This document shows positions 8,514 through 17,537 of a stretch of DNA of 64,000 nucleotides, piece after piece. Where the stretch lies: contig NZ_CAAGHK010000081.1 in NCBI RefSeq assembly GCF_900769625.1, positions 19,503-83,502 of the forward strand, given 5' to 3'. A model generated the notes under the pieces. That model was not told the DNA's origin. It saw only the letters and a program-made list of their open reading frames with translations, and did no database searches. The DNA comes from an uncultured Clostridium sp. (GTDB taxonomy: Bacteria > Bacillota > Clostridia > Clostridiales > Clostridiaceae). How positions within the stretch are numbered: the stretch's first letter is position 1; each line of letters begins with the position of its first letter. A program made the translations under genes and the position numbers.

Positions 8514-10297
8514 ATGGAAAAAGTGATTATTTCATTGATTGCAAATATGTCATATCCAATATGTGCGGTAGATACGGATAATAAGTTTATATTTGTTAAT
8601 AAAATGTATGCGAAAATAACAGGAAAAACAGAAGATGAATTAATTGGTTCAAGAAAAGAAGATGTTTTTGATAAATTTACCTGTGAACAGCTTAATGAAT
8701 GTTATAGAACAGCTATGGAAACAGGGGAAATAACGTTTTTGAATATATTTACCAATGAAGGGTACAAGGATTGTACAATTGTGCCGGTAAAAGATATGTC
8801 TGGAGAAATAACAGCGTTGCTTGGAATAATTGGCGTTGAAAAAGAAATTATAGGGATAAATAAACAGCAGAAAGAACTTGATTTTCAGAAAAATCTCACA
8901 AGAGCCATTATAGAAATACTTCCAGGAATTGTATTCTGCAAGAATATAAAAGGCGAATATATATATATGCCAACAGAGAATGTGAAAAATTTTATGAAGA
9001 ACGCGGCATATATGGTGTTATTGGAAAAACTGAAGATGAACTCAATTATGATGACAAGCAGGTTGAGTGGTTTGAAAATGTTGACAGATATGTTTTGGAA
9101 AAGGGAGAGACATGCTGTAATGAAATAGTTTATGAAAACAATGATGGAAAAGCAACATATCGTGAGGTTGTAAAATTACCTTTGATGGACTCATATGGTA
9201 ATGTTTATGGTATTGTCGGCAGGTCATTAGATGTTACTGAAAGAAGAATTTATGAGAACAATCTAAAATACCTCAGTTACACTGATACACTTACTCAGGC
9301 TAAAAACAGAACGTATTTTGAGCATATGGACAGAAAGTATTCAAGAGAAGGAAAGTTTCCAGTTGGTATCATAATGGGTGACAGTAATGGACTTAAGCTT
9401 GTTAATGATACATTTGGGCATAGTGAGGGAGACAACCTTCTGATTGAAACTGCTAATGCAATAAAGCGTGCTGTAGAAGGCATAGGTGAAGTATTCAGAT
9501 TTGGAGGAGATGAATTTGTAGTACTTATACCGAAAGCAACGATGGAGCTGTGTGACAAGGTAATTGCATCTATAAATGAGGAGTGCAGGAAGTTTAGGAA
9601 TGAAATATTTCTTTTAAGTATTTCACTTGGTGCATCCTTAAAAGCAAATAAAGATGTTGATATATATGATGCCTTGAAAGTAGCAGAAGATAAAGTGTAC
9701 AAGCAGAAGCTTATTAGAGGAAACAGCTTTAACAAGTCAGTTCTCGATTCATTAAATCCCAGCCTTTTTATCAAGAGTGAGGAAAATGCTGTGCATAATA
9801 AGAGAGTGACTAAAAATGCACTGAAGCTTGCAGAAAAGCTTAATATGAGTGATTCTGAATGTGGTGAAGTCAAACTTTCTGCTGAACTTCATGATATTGG
9901 ATTTATCGGGGTAAGTGAGGAAATACTTAATAAGAGACGCAGTCTTAATCATGAGGAGTATGAAGAAATGAAAACTCATACTGAAAAGGGATATAGGATA
10001 GTAAAAGCTATAAGCAATCTTAAGGATGTTGCCGACAATGTACTCCATCATCATGAACGATGGGATGGAAATGGTTATCCCATAGGACTCAAAGGAGAAG
10101 AAATACCGATAATATCAAGAATAATAAGCATATGTGATGCTTTTGATGCAATAACACATACGAGGATTTACAGAGAAGACAAAATGACGACAGAAGAAGC
10201 ACTTGCTGAAATTAAAAGATGCAGTGGTACTCAGTTTGATCCACAGCTCGTTGACTTATTCGTTGAGATGATTAAACAGGAAAAAGCATTAATATAA
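8514..10297 (+). pseudogene. PAS-PAS-GGDEF-HD-GYP c-di-GMP protein, split by a frameshift
   Basis: Two overlapping frames encode one protein. The first (8514-9128) gives a PAS domain and the start of a second PAS domain (ILPGIVFCKNIKGEYIY). After the (AT)6 tract at 8957-8968 the homologous sequence (ANRECEKFYEERG) continues in another frame that is open to 10297. Removing one AT unit restores a 593-residue protein. The downstream part has an intact GGDEF signature (FRFGGDEF, about residue 330, no RxxD site). It also has an HD-GYP domain with HD at about 459 and HHERWDGNGYP. The usual HDIGK is HDIGF here, losing a conserved lysine. The parent would both make and hydrolyse c-di-GMP. A second product could start at ATG 9095. 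Whether this is decay, phase variation or a sequencing error cannot be told. Confidence 0.8.
8957..8968 (+). repeat. (AT)6 tract at the frameshift point
   Basis: Six AT units lie exactly where the coding frame of the PAS-GGDEF-HD-GYP gene is lost. A change of one unit (two bases) would restore or break the frame. Short dinucleotide tracts are prone to slippage. Confidence 0.85.
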
Positions 10298-10694
10298 ATA
10301 GAAAATCATAATTAAAATATAAACAGTACTAAGATTACGTGTGTGGGGATGAAGACTTAGTACTGTTTATTATCATATCATCCAATATTGATGCATGAAC
10401 ACTGTAGAGAAATTTTAGAAAACAAATGTAAACTTTTTCTAAATTTATTATAATACTTTTAAGCAGGAAAATCAATAAATATAATGTTTATATTTATATA
10501 TTTATCTTATTAATTATTGATTGAAATATATTAGAATAATTTTTGTTTTTTCTGATGGTATATTTTATAATATTATTAGTGTGATATATAATTTAGAGAG
10601 GTTCTAATAATGAATCTTCATAAAATAAATAATCCTCAATTGGCAATTGTCAATTGATAAAATACAAATCGATGTTTATGGGAGATACATAAGT
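10298..10694. other. Intergenic region with terminator and repeat core
   Basis: It holds the terminator at 10321-10371. A possible promoter (TTGTTT, 17 bases, TATAAT) lies near 10543-10572, and a palindromic CAATTGGCAATTGTCAATTG core at 10636-10655 belongs to the dispersed repeat family. No gene is visible. Confidence 0.5.
10321..10371 (+). terminator. Intrinsic terminator after the HD-GYP gene
   Basis: AAACAGTACTAAG pairs with CTTAGTACTGTTT across a loop of about 22 bases. The T-tract is short, so termination may be incomplete. Confidence 0.6.
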
Positions 10695-11231
10695 ATGATA
10701 AAGAATATGATTGGACATTTCAAAACAATAACAAATCATAAGCTGTTGGTGATGAAAACATGTTTTAAGGCAGGCATGTATAAACAGGCAATTCTTCATG
10801 ATTTGTCAAAGTACAAGCCCGTGGAATTTGCAGCAGGAATAAAGTACTACCGGGGAGATGTGAGTCCTAATGGTATTCAGAAGCAGAAAGAAGGAGTATC
10901 TACGGCATGGCTCCATCACAAAGGCAGGAATAAGCATCATTTTGAATACTGGATTGATTATGGAAATAGTCTTGCTGACGGGCTTCAGGGAATGAAGATG
11001 CCGGTTAAGTATGTGGTTGAAATGTTTATTGATAGGATGAGTGCGTCCAAAAATTATCTTAAGGACAAGTATAATGATAATAGTCCATGGAAATATTATG
11101 ATGAGAGAAAGGATTATTATGTTATACATCCAGAGTCGCGTGAACTTCTGGAATCTCTTTTGAGAATGCTTGCAGAAGATGGTGAAGAAAAAACACTTCA
11201 ATATATAAAAGAAAATATTCTTAAGAAATAA
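10695..11231 (+). CDS. DUF5662-like protein of unknown function
   Basis: The 178-residue cytosolic protein begins MIKNMIGHFKTITNHKLLVMK and contains AILHDLSKYKP. The HD pair suggests a metal-binding helical fold like that of small HD-domain proteins. The sequence looks like the DUF5662 family found across Firmicutes and phages; its activity is unknown. The start at ATG 10695 is chosen because GGGAG lies ten bases upstream. An in-frame TTG at 10647 falls inside a dispersed repeat and has no ribosome-binding site. It is a single gene with a terminator at 11241-11276. Confidence 0.7.
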   Translation: MIKNMIGHFKTITNHKLLVMKTCFKAGMYKQAILHDLSKYKPVEFAAGIKYYRGDVSPNGIQKQKEGVSTAWLHHKGRNKHHFEYWIDYGNSLADGLQGMKMPVKYVVEMFIDRMSASKNYLKDKYNDNSPWKYYDERKDYYVIHPESRELLESLLRMLAEDGEEKTLQYIKENILKK

Positions 11232-11240
11232 AATAAGAAA

Positions 11241-11276
11241 AACAGCAGCTATATAAGAGGTATAGCTGCTGCTTTT
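11241..11276. terminator. Bidirectional intrinsic terminator
   Basis: AACAGCAGCTATA and TATAGCTGCTGCTTTT form the stem. The minus-strand copy ends in a T-run (CTGTTTTTC). It serves both the DUF5662-like gene and the convergent propeller-like gene. Confidence 0.85.
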
Positions 11277-11302
11277 GGATTATAAGATTTATTTGAAAGA
11301 GA

Positions 11303-13345
11303 TTAATTATTTTTATGGCATTTTCTTTTATTATCGCAGCATGGATGTGAAGTTTGGCATTCATCAGTATGGCAGTCTGAAAAATCACAAGCATGATTTC
11401 TATGAGACATATGATTATGAGGACAGCTGTTTCTTGGATAATCAATGTCTGTTACAATTGTTCGCAGATTTCTGCCTGGATAGTCATAAGGAGCTCTTGC
11501 AGAAAGACTTTCTGAAGTCTCTGTATCATTATAAGGAGTTTCTGTTCTCCAATGGCTTCTCACATTATCAGTTCTATTTACTGCTAAATATGCAGTACGC
11601 CCGCCCTCATCATTGTCATTAATAGGAGGTCTCCTCAATAGAGAATCATCATTCAGTTTATATACGTCGCAGCCTGAAAATGGATTGGCAGTTCCAAGAT
11701 ACATAGTATTGTCATCGTCTATGAAAATATTCCGTATTCCGTATTGCTGAGGGCTGCCAAACCCTGTAGTATCAATAAGCTTAAAGTTGATACCATCATC
11801 AGTAACATAGAAATCAAAGCCTATCTGACTTTTTATCTTTGAAAGTACAAGAAGCTGCAGTTTCATGAATAAAAGCATTATTTCAGTAAGTTCAGCGCCC
11901 ATTGTCTGAATCATAAATTCCTTGTTTTTGAGAAGTAGTTCATAAGTCGGCTCTACGGAAGCAGAACTGTCATAAGTTCCAATGAACATCCTGCCATTGT
12001 ATATTTTCATTTGCCACATATAAAGGTTGTAAGGATTATAGAAACCATTGAGAAAACCGCTGAGAGGATGATTTCTCCTGCCTGTCTCAGGGTCAGCTGC
12101 GTTAAGTGCAGGTCCTCCAACAATTATCAGCCATTCATCATTCTTGTTGATACGGATTATTTCAGCTCCTTTAGGCATGACGTAGCTTATAAAGCTGAAA
12201 GTGTCATAAGCTGTTCCTACATAAAGGTTTCCTTTAAATTCTACCAGTGAAATGGCAGTAGCATTTGCTGAATCACCGGCACCTTTATCAATAACAAGCT
12301 TCCAGTCATTTAGTTTAGGAACATCTGAATTTGTCCTCCAGACCATAAAGCCATCTTTGCTGGAAGTGCCGAGATAAAGGTGATTGTTGAAGGAAGCAAT
12401 TGACCAGATTATACCGGTAGGATTTTTACCTTCTTCACCGGACTCAGTTTCAAGTGTCCAACCATATAATTCTGGGTCTTTAGAAGAATATAAAAGTGAA
12501 GGAAGGTCAGCACCATCAGACATTACAGCCAAATAAATTCTGTCTTTATATACCATCATGCTTCTTGATGATGTTCCCTGTGTTATTCCAGCAGGGATAT
12601 CAAACCAGTCAACACCATTTATTGATTTTAATATCCTGATTCCGGTCATTGAATAAGCAGCAGCATAAAGTGCCGGTTTAACGCCAAAGGAATTGAATCT
12701 GACAAGGGAACGTATTCCAATTACCTGAGCCATATTTGTGTCAGGGTCTTTTGGAGAAGTATAGACTTTCTGCCATGGAGTGCTGCCATCTTTCTTATAT
12801 CGCCATATTTCAGCTGCCATATCAAGGTTTGTTGGAGTATAGTCGAGAGGAACATTGAAAGTGCTCATGGCTGACTTCAGTGCTGCAAAAATAAGATTTC
12901 TTCCTGTACCGACGTATATATATCCGTTAAAATCAGCAAAAGCCCATGCATAATTGTTTTGACGCGCATTTTGTGGATCAGTGCCATCAAATCCTGAATA
13001 AGGAGTTATTCTTGTAAAATCATCCTTAGAAAATGAACTCTGCTCAGGGATATGGCAATAATCGGTAACTCTTTTCTGAAAACCATTGATACTGGCAAAG
13101 AAATCCTGATGGTTCAAATCAGCCTGGTTTCCCAAAAAATTATTGGCTATTCCGGAAGTGATTCTCTCAGTCTCATTACCATCATTGTTATTTACAAGCA
13201 TAGAATCAATAGCACTTAATAAATCTTCTGAAAGAGCATCGGACAATTTGCAAATAATATCTTTCATATCAGATGAAATTCTTTTTGTATCAACATTTAT
13301 CTTTAAAAAATATTTGATAGAATCTATCAGTGATTGTTTGTCCAT
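11303..13345 (-). CDS. Large beta-propeller-like protein with a Cys/His-rich tail, unknown function
   Basis: I do not recognise a named family. The 680-residue protein has no signal peptide or membrane helix. Its N-terminal 110 residues look helical. The rest repeats short strands ending in an LYVGT-type motif (YIYVGT, LYLGTSS, NLYVGT, RMFIGT, TMYLGT), usually separated by about 40-60 residues and often followed by charged W-containing strands. This is the look of a beta-propeller. The last 40 residues hold seven cysteines and seven histidines, suggesting a metal-binding or cross-linked tail, as in some spore-coat or surface proteins. The start at 13345 follows AAAGGAG. An unusual hairpin lies in its leader at 13381-13449. 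It is a single gene with a shared terminator at 11241-11276. Confidence 0.7.
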   Translation of the reverse strand: MDKQSLIDSIKYFLKINVDTKRISSDMKDIICKLSDALSEDLLSAIDSMLVNNNDGNETERITSGIANNFLGNQADLNHQDFFASINGFQKRVTDYCHIPEQSSFSKDDFTRITPYSGFDGTDPQNARQNNYAWAFADFNGYIYVGTGRNLIFAALKSAMSTFNVPLDYTPTNLDMAAEIWRYKKDGSTPWQKVYTSPKDPDTNMAQVIGIRSLVRFNSFGVKPALYAAAYSMTGIRILKSINGVDWFDIPAGITQGTSSRSMMVYKDRIYLAVMSDGADLPSLLYSSKDPELYGWTLETESGEEGKNPTGIIWSIASFNNHLYLGTSSKDGFMVWRTNSDVPKLNDWKLVIDKGAGDSANATAISLVEFKGNLYVGTAYDTFSFISYVMPKGAEIIRINKNDEWLIIVGGPALNAADPETGRRNHPLSGFLNGFYNPYNLYMWQMKIYNGRMFIGTYDSSASVEPTYELLLKNKEFMIQTMGAELTEIMLLFMKLQLLVLSKIKSQIGFDFYVTDDGINFKLIDTTGFGSPQQYGIRNIFIDDDNTMYLGTANPFSGCDVYKLNDDSLLRRPPINDNDEGGRTAYLAVNRTDNVRSHWRTETPYNDTETSESLSARAPYDYPGRNLRTIVTDIDYPRNSCPHNHMSHRNHACDFSDCHTDECQTSHPCCDNKRKCHKNN

Positions 13346-13380
13346 ATATTTTTCTCCTTTGTTGAAGTAAGATTTTATGT

Positions 13381-13449
13381 GCTGTAATCAATGATGCCGA
13401 AAAGCAGAAACAGATGATATTTGCTTTTCGGCATAGATTGCCTGCAGCC
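13381..13449 (-). promoter_or_regulatory. Strong hairpin upstream of the propeller-like gene
   Basis: ATGCCGAAAAGCA (13394-13406) pairs perfectly with TGCTTTTCGGCAT (13422-13434), and weaker pairing extends to GCTG/CAGC at the ends. It starts 36 bases upstream of the ATG at 13345, between divergent genes, with no T-run on either strand. It could be a leader RNA structure or an operator. Confidence 0.5.
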
Positions 13450-13576
13450 TATACTATTATATTTTCAATGCTGGCAGTTTGATACATAATAAATAGCAGA
13501 TTATGTGAAATCAATAGTACAATAAATAATAGTATTCTGATATAATATTAAGGAATAAATTATTGGAGGTATTGTT

Positions 13577-13960
13577 ATGGCAGCTAGAATGTTACATACA
13601 TGTATAAGAGTAATGAATCTTGAAAAATCACTTGAATTCTATAAGAATGCATTAGGACTTGTAGAAACAAGAAGAAAGGATTTTCCAGAGAATAAGTTCA
13701 CACTGGTATATTTAAGTGATACACCAGGAGGATATGAAATAGAACTTACTTACAATTATGATCCAGAAAAACCTTATGATTTAGGAAATGGATTCAGCCA
13801 CATTGCAGTTGGGGCAGACGATATTGTTTCCTTAAGAGAAAAACATATGGAAATGGGTTATGAAGTTACTGACCTTAAGGGACTTCCAGGTGAACCACCT
13901 AGATACTATTTCGTAACTGATCCAGATGGATATAAGGTTGAAGTAATTGTTAATAAATAA
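13577..13960 (+). CDS. gloA: Lactoylglutathione lyase / glyoxalase I family protein
   Basis: The 127-residue cytosolic metalloenzyme of the vicinal-oxygen-chelate fold probably detoxifies methylglyoxal adducts. The two beta-alpha-beta-beta-beta modules are clear: HTCIRVMNLEKSLEFYKNAL at residues 7-26, and FSHIAVGADDI then FVTDPDGYKVEVI later. The expected metal ligands are visible: His7, a Glu in YEIELTY, His in FSHIA and Glu in KVEVI. The length and order match bacterial glyoxalase I. GGAGG precedes the ATG. The thiol cofactor in this organism is unknown, since many clostridia lack glutathione. It is a single gene with a terminator at 14054-14090. Confidence 0.85.
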   Translation: MAARMLHTCIRVMNLEKSLEFYKNALGLVETRRKDFPENKFTLVYLSDTPGGYEIELTYNYDPEKPYDLGNGFSHIAVGADDIVSLREKHMEMGYEVTDLKGLPGEPPRYYFVTDPDGYKVEVIVNK

Positions 13961-14285
13961 TTATCTATGCTCTGATAAATATTCTAAATAGAAATTTAAA
14001 AATTCTGTAAGGATTTTTTTCTATATTGTCAATTGGAACACATTATGGATAGAAATTAAGTCTTGAACATATTCAAGGCTTAATTTTTTTGAACTTTTTT
14101 AATAAGAGATTTAATCAGAAAATATAGTGATTTTACAAGAATATATGTATTTGTAAGAATGAAAATTCAGCCATACATTTAATAATTTTCGAAAAATATT
14201 AAAAAAATGTATTTTTTGAGTTATAATATTAAGAAGAAAGTATAAGATACTAATATCCTTATTTCAGAAAGGGAAGGTAAAAGTG
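13961..14285. other. Intergenic region
   Basis: It contains a short copy of the dispersed repeat core (TTGTCAATTGGAACA near 14027-14041), the terminator at 14054-14090, and the AT-rich promoter region of pepV. No gene is visible. Confidence 0.45.
14054..14090 (+). terminator. Intrinsic terminator after gloA
   Basis: ATTAAGTCTTGAA pairs with TTCAAGGCTTAAT over a 4-base loop, followed directly by a run of seven T. Confidence 0.88.
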
Positions 14286-15689
14286 ATGTATAAAAAACAG
14301 ATAGAAGAATATTTTGAAAAGAATAGAGAACAAATACTTAATGATATTTGTGATCAAATAAGAATAAAAAGTGATAAAGGTGAGGCAAAGGAAAATATGC
14401 CTTATGGTGAAGGGCCGGCTAAAGCTCTTGAAGCGGCGTTAAAGTTAGGTGAGAGCATGGGCTTCAAGACTAAAAACTATGACAATTATGTAGGAACAAT
14501 TGATTTTAATGATAAGGAAAAAGGTCTTGATATATTAGCCCACTTAGATGTTGTTCCAGCTGGAGATGAATGGACAATAACTCAGCCATATGAGCCAGTA
14601 ATAAAGGATGGAAAAATATATGGAAGAGGAACTGCTGATGATAAAGGTCCAGCAATAGTTGCTTTATATGCATTAAAAGCAGTAAAAGATTTAAATATTC
14701 CATTAAGCAAAAATGTAAGATTAATTTTAGGTACAGATGAAGAATGTGGAAGCTCAGATATTGAACATTACTATGCTATAGAAAAAGAAGCTCCAATGAC
14801 ATTTTCACCAGATGCTGAATTCCCACTAATAAACATAGAAAAAGGACGTTTAGCAACGGACTTTACTAGTGAGTATGTTGAAGATACAGCTCTTCCAAGA
14901 ATTATAAGAGTAAATGGAGGCGTGAAGGCAAATGTGGTTCCAGATAAGGCATCTGCAGAAATTAAAGGTTTTGCTTTAGAATCAGTTATAGAACTATGTA
15001 AAAAAGCAGAAGAAAAGACTAAAGTAAGATTTACAGCTACTGAAGATGGTTCTGTAATAACAATAAATGCAAAAGGAAGAGGAGCACATGCTTCAACGCC
15101 TGAAAATGGAGATAATGCAGTTACTGCAATGTTAGAATTGTTAGCTTCAATGCCATGTGCAAAGAGTGAGGGATTTGAAAGATTATGCAGCGTAAATAAA
15201 TTATTTCCACATAATGATCATCTTGGAGCAGCGTGTGGTGCAGCAATGAGTGATGAATTAAGCGGAAAATTAAGCATGGCGCTTACAATTTTTGAATACA
15301 GCACAACTTCTTTAAAGGGAACTTTTGATTCAAGAGCACCAATTTGTGCAACTGATGAAAACTTAACAGAAGTATTAAGAAAGAACATGGCTGATTTAAA
15401 CATAACTTTAGGTGATGAAAAATTAAATCCTGCACATCATGTAAGCAGTGATTCAGATTTTGTACGTACATTATTAAAATGTTATGAAGATTACAGCGGA
15501 TTAAAGGGTGAATGTCTGGCAATAGGTGGAGGTACTTATGTACATCATTTAGAAAATGGAGTAGCATTTGGCTGCTCATTACCTGGAACTGACAACAATA
15601 TGCATGGAAATGATGAATTTGCAGTTATAGATGAATTAATGCTTAGCGGAAAAATATTCACTCAGGCAATAATTGATTTATGTAAATAA
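14286..15689 (+). CDS. pepV: Dipeptidase PepV-type (M20 family metallopeptidase)
   Basis: The 467-residue cytosolic di-zinc peptidase releases amino acids from dipeptides and suits an amino-acid-fermenting lifestyle. Zinc ligands are recognisable in ILAHLDVVPAG, YGRGTADDKGP (bridging Asp) and GTDEECGSSD (Glu pair), and near the C-terminus in HHLENGVAFG. A lid domain separates the halves of the catalytic domain, as in PepV and the Sapep group. ATG 14286 is preferred, with GGGAAGG just upstream; a GTG codon directly before it is an alternative. It is a single gene with its own terminator at 15704-15740. Confidence 0.9.
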   Translation: MYKKQIEEYFEKNREQILNDICDQIRIKSDKGEAKENMPYGEGPAKALEAALKLGESMGFKTKNYDNYVGTIDFNDKEKGLDILAHLDVVPAGDEWTITQPYEPVIKDGKIYGRGTADDKGPAIVALYALKAVKDLNIPLSKNVRLILGTDEECGSSDIEHYYAIEKEAPMTFSPDAEFPLINIEKGRLATDFTSEYVEDTALPRIIRVNGGVKANVVPDKASAEIKGFALESVIELCKKAEEKTKVRFTATEDGSVITINAKGRGAHASTPENGDNAVTAMLELLASMPCAKSEGFERLCSVNKLFPHNDHLGAACGAAMSDELSGKLSMALTIFEYSTTSLKGTFDSRAPICATDENLTEVLRKNMADLNITLGDEKLNPAHHVSSDSDFVRTLLKCYEDYSGLKGECLAIGGGTYVHHLENGVAFGCSLPGTDNNMHGNDEFAVIDELMLSGKIFTQAIIDLCK

Positions 15690-15703
15690 AATTGAAAAAT
15701 ATG

Positions 15704-15740
15704 TAAAGCCTCTGAATTAATTTCAGATGCTTTTCTTTTT
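15704..15740 (+). terminator. Intrinsic terminator after pepV
   Basis: AAAGCCTCTGAA pairs with TTCAGATGCTTT over a 4-base loop and is followed by TCTTTTT. Confidence 0.8.
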
Positions 15741-15893
15741 ACTTTTTAAATTTATAAAAAAATTATACATAATTAATCGAATGAAAAATAATTAAAAAAA
15801 TATTTTTTAAATGCAACATTTCAGAAAGCTCAGTTGTATTACTAATGTAAGAGGGTTTAAAGTACACGATTATTGATAACTGAATATATATTT

Positions 15894-16049
15894 TGGGAAA
15901 GATATTGATAATATATTTAGTGAAAAGTGTCTTGGAAAGAGTATTAATAATACATTTCTTTGAAAATGTTGTGGGAAAGAGATTATTACTATTGCAAATT
16001 AAAAATATCATGGGAAAGATATTAATAAAAATGAACATTGAAAATTATG
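15894..16049 (+). repeat. Four degenerate 39-bp tandem repeats
   Basis: The start motif TGGGAAAG (or TGGAAAG) recurs at 15894, 15933, 15972 and 16011, exactly 39 bases apart, followed by ATATTRATAATA-like sequence and then TGAAAAT. Thirty-nine bases is 13 codons. In one frame the units read GKDIDNIF, GKSINNTF, GKEIITIA and GKDINKNE, with stops between them, so they may be the ghost of a 13-residue protein repeat. Confidence 0.75.
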
Positions 16050-16101
16050 TACAGGCCCTTAATTAATAGAAAAGTTGTTTAACTTCAAGGAGGAATTTAT
16101 T

Positions 16102-17325
16102 ATGATAAGAAAAAAATTATTTAGAGGAATACCATTCTGTTTAGCTTTAGGATTAATGATTGCACCAGTCACTGCAGCACATGCAGAAGCTTATGGAACA
16201 GGATTAACAAAATCAGTTAAAGATGCAGAAATAGATCCGGGATTTATAATCAAGCCTGAAGTATTTATAAACAATGAAGAAATGAAATCAGATGATGTTA
16301 AGATATTAAATAGTGGAGTATACCTTCCATTAGAAACAATTGCTTTTATGATGGGAGACAGATTAGAAGGTTCTTCTGAAGATGCATACATGCTTAGAAA
16401 AAACGATAAGATGTTAATTATGGACATGGTAGATGATACGTATATCTTAAACGGTGCAAAGAATAGTGCTGATTTTGAAGTTGTAGACAATACTGCATAT
16501 GCTCCAGTAAGCTTCTTTAAGGATGTTTTAGGATATAAAATGGAGTTTGTAGGAAACAGCATATACTTTGGAGAATCTAATATATCAAATGAAAGTACAG
16601 ATGCTGGATATGCAAATATAGATTTATCAGGAGATTATTTAATTGATGATGCAATGATGCTTAATCCTGAAATATATATCAATTCCGATAGATATCCTGA
16701 TTTTGGAATAATGGTTGAGAATGGTAAAGTATATCTTCCATTAGAAGTTGTCACAGAAAAGATGGGTGATAGACTTGAAGGAGATAGCGAAACTGCATAT
16801 TACTTAAGAAAAGGTAACATGATGCTGATAATAGATTTAGAAAATAACCAATATCTATTAAATGGAGAAAGTCATGATGCTGATATGAAAGTTTTTGGTG
16901 GAAAAGTTTATGCTTCATTAGATTTCTACAAAAATGTATTAAAGTATTCAGTTAAGGAAGATGGAAATTCATTCTTTATTGGTGAAATAAAGACTTTTGA
17001 ATCATTACCTAACACTGTAGCAGGTGGAAAATGGCTTTTTGAAAACGGAAGCTGGTACTACTTAAACGGTGAAAACAAAGTTACTGGATGGGTTAGAGAT
17101 AACAACAGCTGGTATTACTTAAAATCAGATGGTTCAATGGCAACAGGATGGATTCAATTAGATGGAAAATGGTACTTATTAGACAATAGTGGTGCTATGA
17201 AAACTGGATGGGTTATAGACAATGGTAATGCATACTACTTAAACAAAGACGGTTCAATGGCAGCAGGTACTGTTGTTGATGGATTTTTATTAGCTGAAAA
17301 TGGTGTTTCAATTTCACTCTACTAG
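16102..17325 (+). CDS. Secreted protein: two copper-amine-oxidase-N-like domains plus cell-wall-binding repeats
   Basis: The 407-residue exported protein has a signal peptide (MIRKKLFRG, hydrophobic core, cleavage after AHA near residue 29). Two homologous modules follow (about 45-155 and 185-295). Each has PEVYIN...VYLPLE..., MGDRLEG, YMLRK and a LNG/AYAPVSF pattern typical of copper-amine-oxidase-N-like stalk domains. The last 100 residues carry about four choline-binding-type repeats (WYYLNGENKVTGW, WYYLKSDGSMATGW, WYLLDNSGAMKTGW). It probably sits non-covalently on the cell wall. The start at ATG 16102 follows AAGGAGG; an upstream in-frame ATG at 16075 precedes that site and is rejected. 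No enzymatic domain is visible. Confidence 0.85.
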   Translation: MIRKKLFRGIPFCLALGLMIAPVTAAHAEAYGTGLTKSVKDAEIDPGFIIKPEVFINNEEMKSDDVKILNSGVYLPLETIAFMMGDRLEGSSEDAYMLRKNDKMLIMDMVDDTYILNGAKNSADFEVVDNTAYAPVSFFKDVLGYKMEFVGNSIYFGESNISNESTDAGYANIDLSGDYLIDDAMMLNPEIYINSDRYPDFGIMVENGKVYLPLEVVTEKMGDRLEGDSETAYYLRKGNMMLIIDLENNQYLLNGESHDADMKVFGGKVYASLDFYKNVLKYSVKEDGNSFFIGEIKTFESLPNTVAGGKWLFENGSWYYLNGENKVTGWVRDNNSWYYLKSDGSMATGWIQLDGKWYLLDNSGAMKTGWVIDNGNAYYLNKDGSMAAGTVVDGFLLAENGVSISLY

Positions 17326-17373
17326 AATTGATTATTAGGCTTGAGTTAAAATATTAAAGGATATATCAAAATT

Positions 17374-17412
17374 AGGACTTTCTCTGACATATATTCAGGG
17401 GAAGTCCTTTGC
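17374..17412 (+). terminator. Hairpin terminator after the wall-binding protein
   Basis: AGGACTTTCTCTGA pairs along 14 bp with TCAGGGGAAGTCCT over a 7-base loop. Only a short T-rich tail follows. Confidence 0.65.
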
Positions 17413-17500
17413 TTATATTAGAGTTTATATATGTAGTTTTATGCATGATAGAGAGGATAAACTGCAGCGCTGTCATCAGAATTAAATTTAATAGAGGTAT

Positions 17501-17537
17501 AAAATTAAGTCTTGATTTATTTAGGACTTAATTTTTT
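17501..17537 (+). terminator. Second intrinsic terminator
   Basis: AAAATTAAGTC pairs with GACTTAATTTT over a loop and ends in six T. It resembles the stem of the gloA terminator at 14054-14090. It probably insulates the T-box transcript from upstream reading. Confidence 0.7.

Larger units (their letters stand above)
15690..16101. other. Intergenic region with tandem repeats
   Basis: This long gene-free region holds the pepV terminator (15704-15740), then four 39-bp tandem units (15894-16049), then the AAGGAGG site of the next gene at 16087-16093. Stops interrupt every frame across the repeats. Confidence 0.6.

Noticed and set aside
9295..9873. Long antisense open frame (192 codons) inside the GGDEF-HD-GYP gene
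   Set aside because: It lies wholly opposite a well-supported coding region, has no ribosome-binding site and its product is a low-complexity Ser/Leu-rich sequence. It is a shadow of the real gene.
15763..16038. Antisense gene across the 39-bp repeats
   Set aside because: The frame is open only because of the repeat composition. It has no ribosome-binding site and gives a low-complexity Ile/Phe product.
15894..16049. CRISPR array
   Set aside because: The units are directly adjacent with no unique spacers and are strongly diverged, and no cas gene is present.
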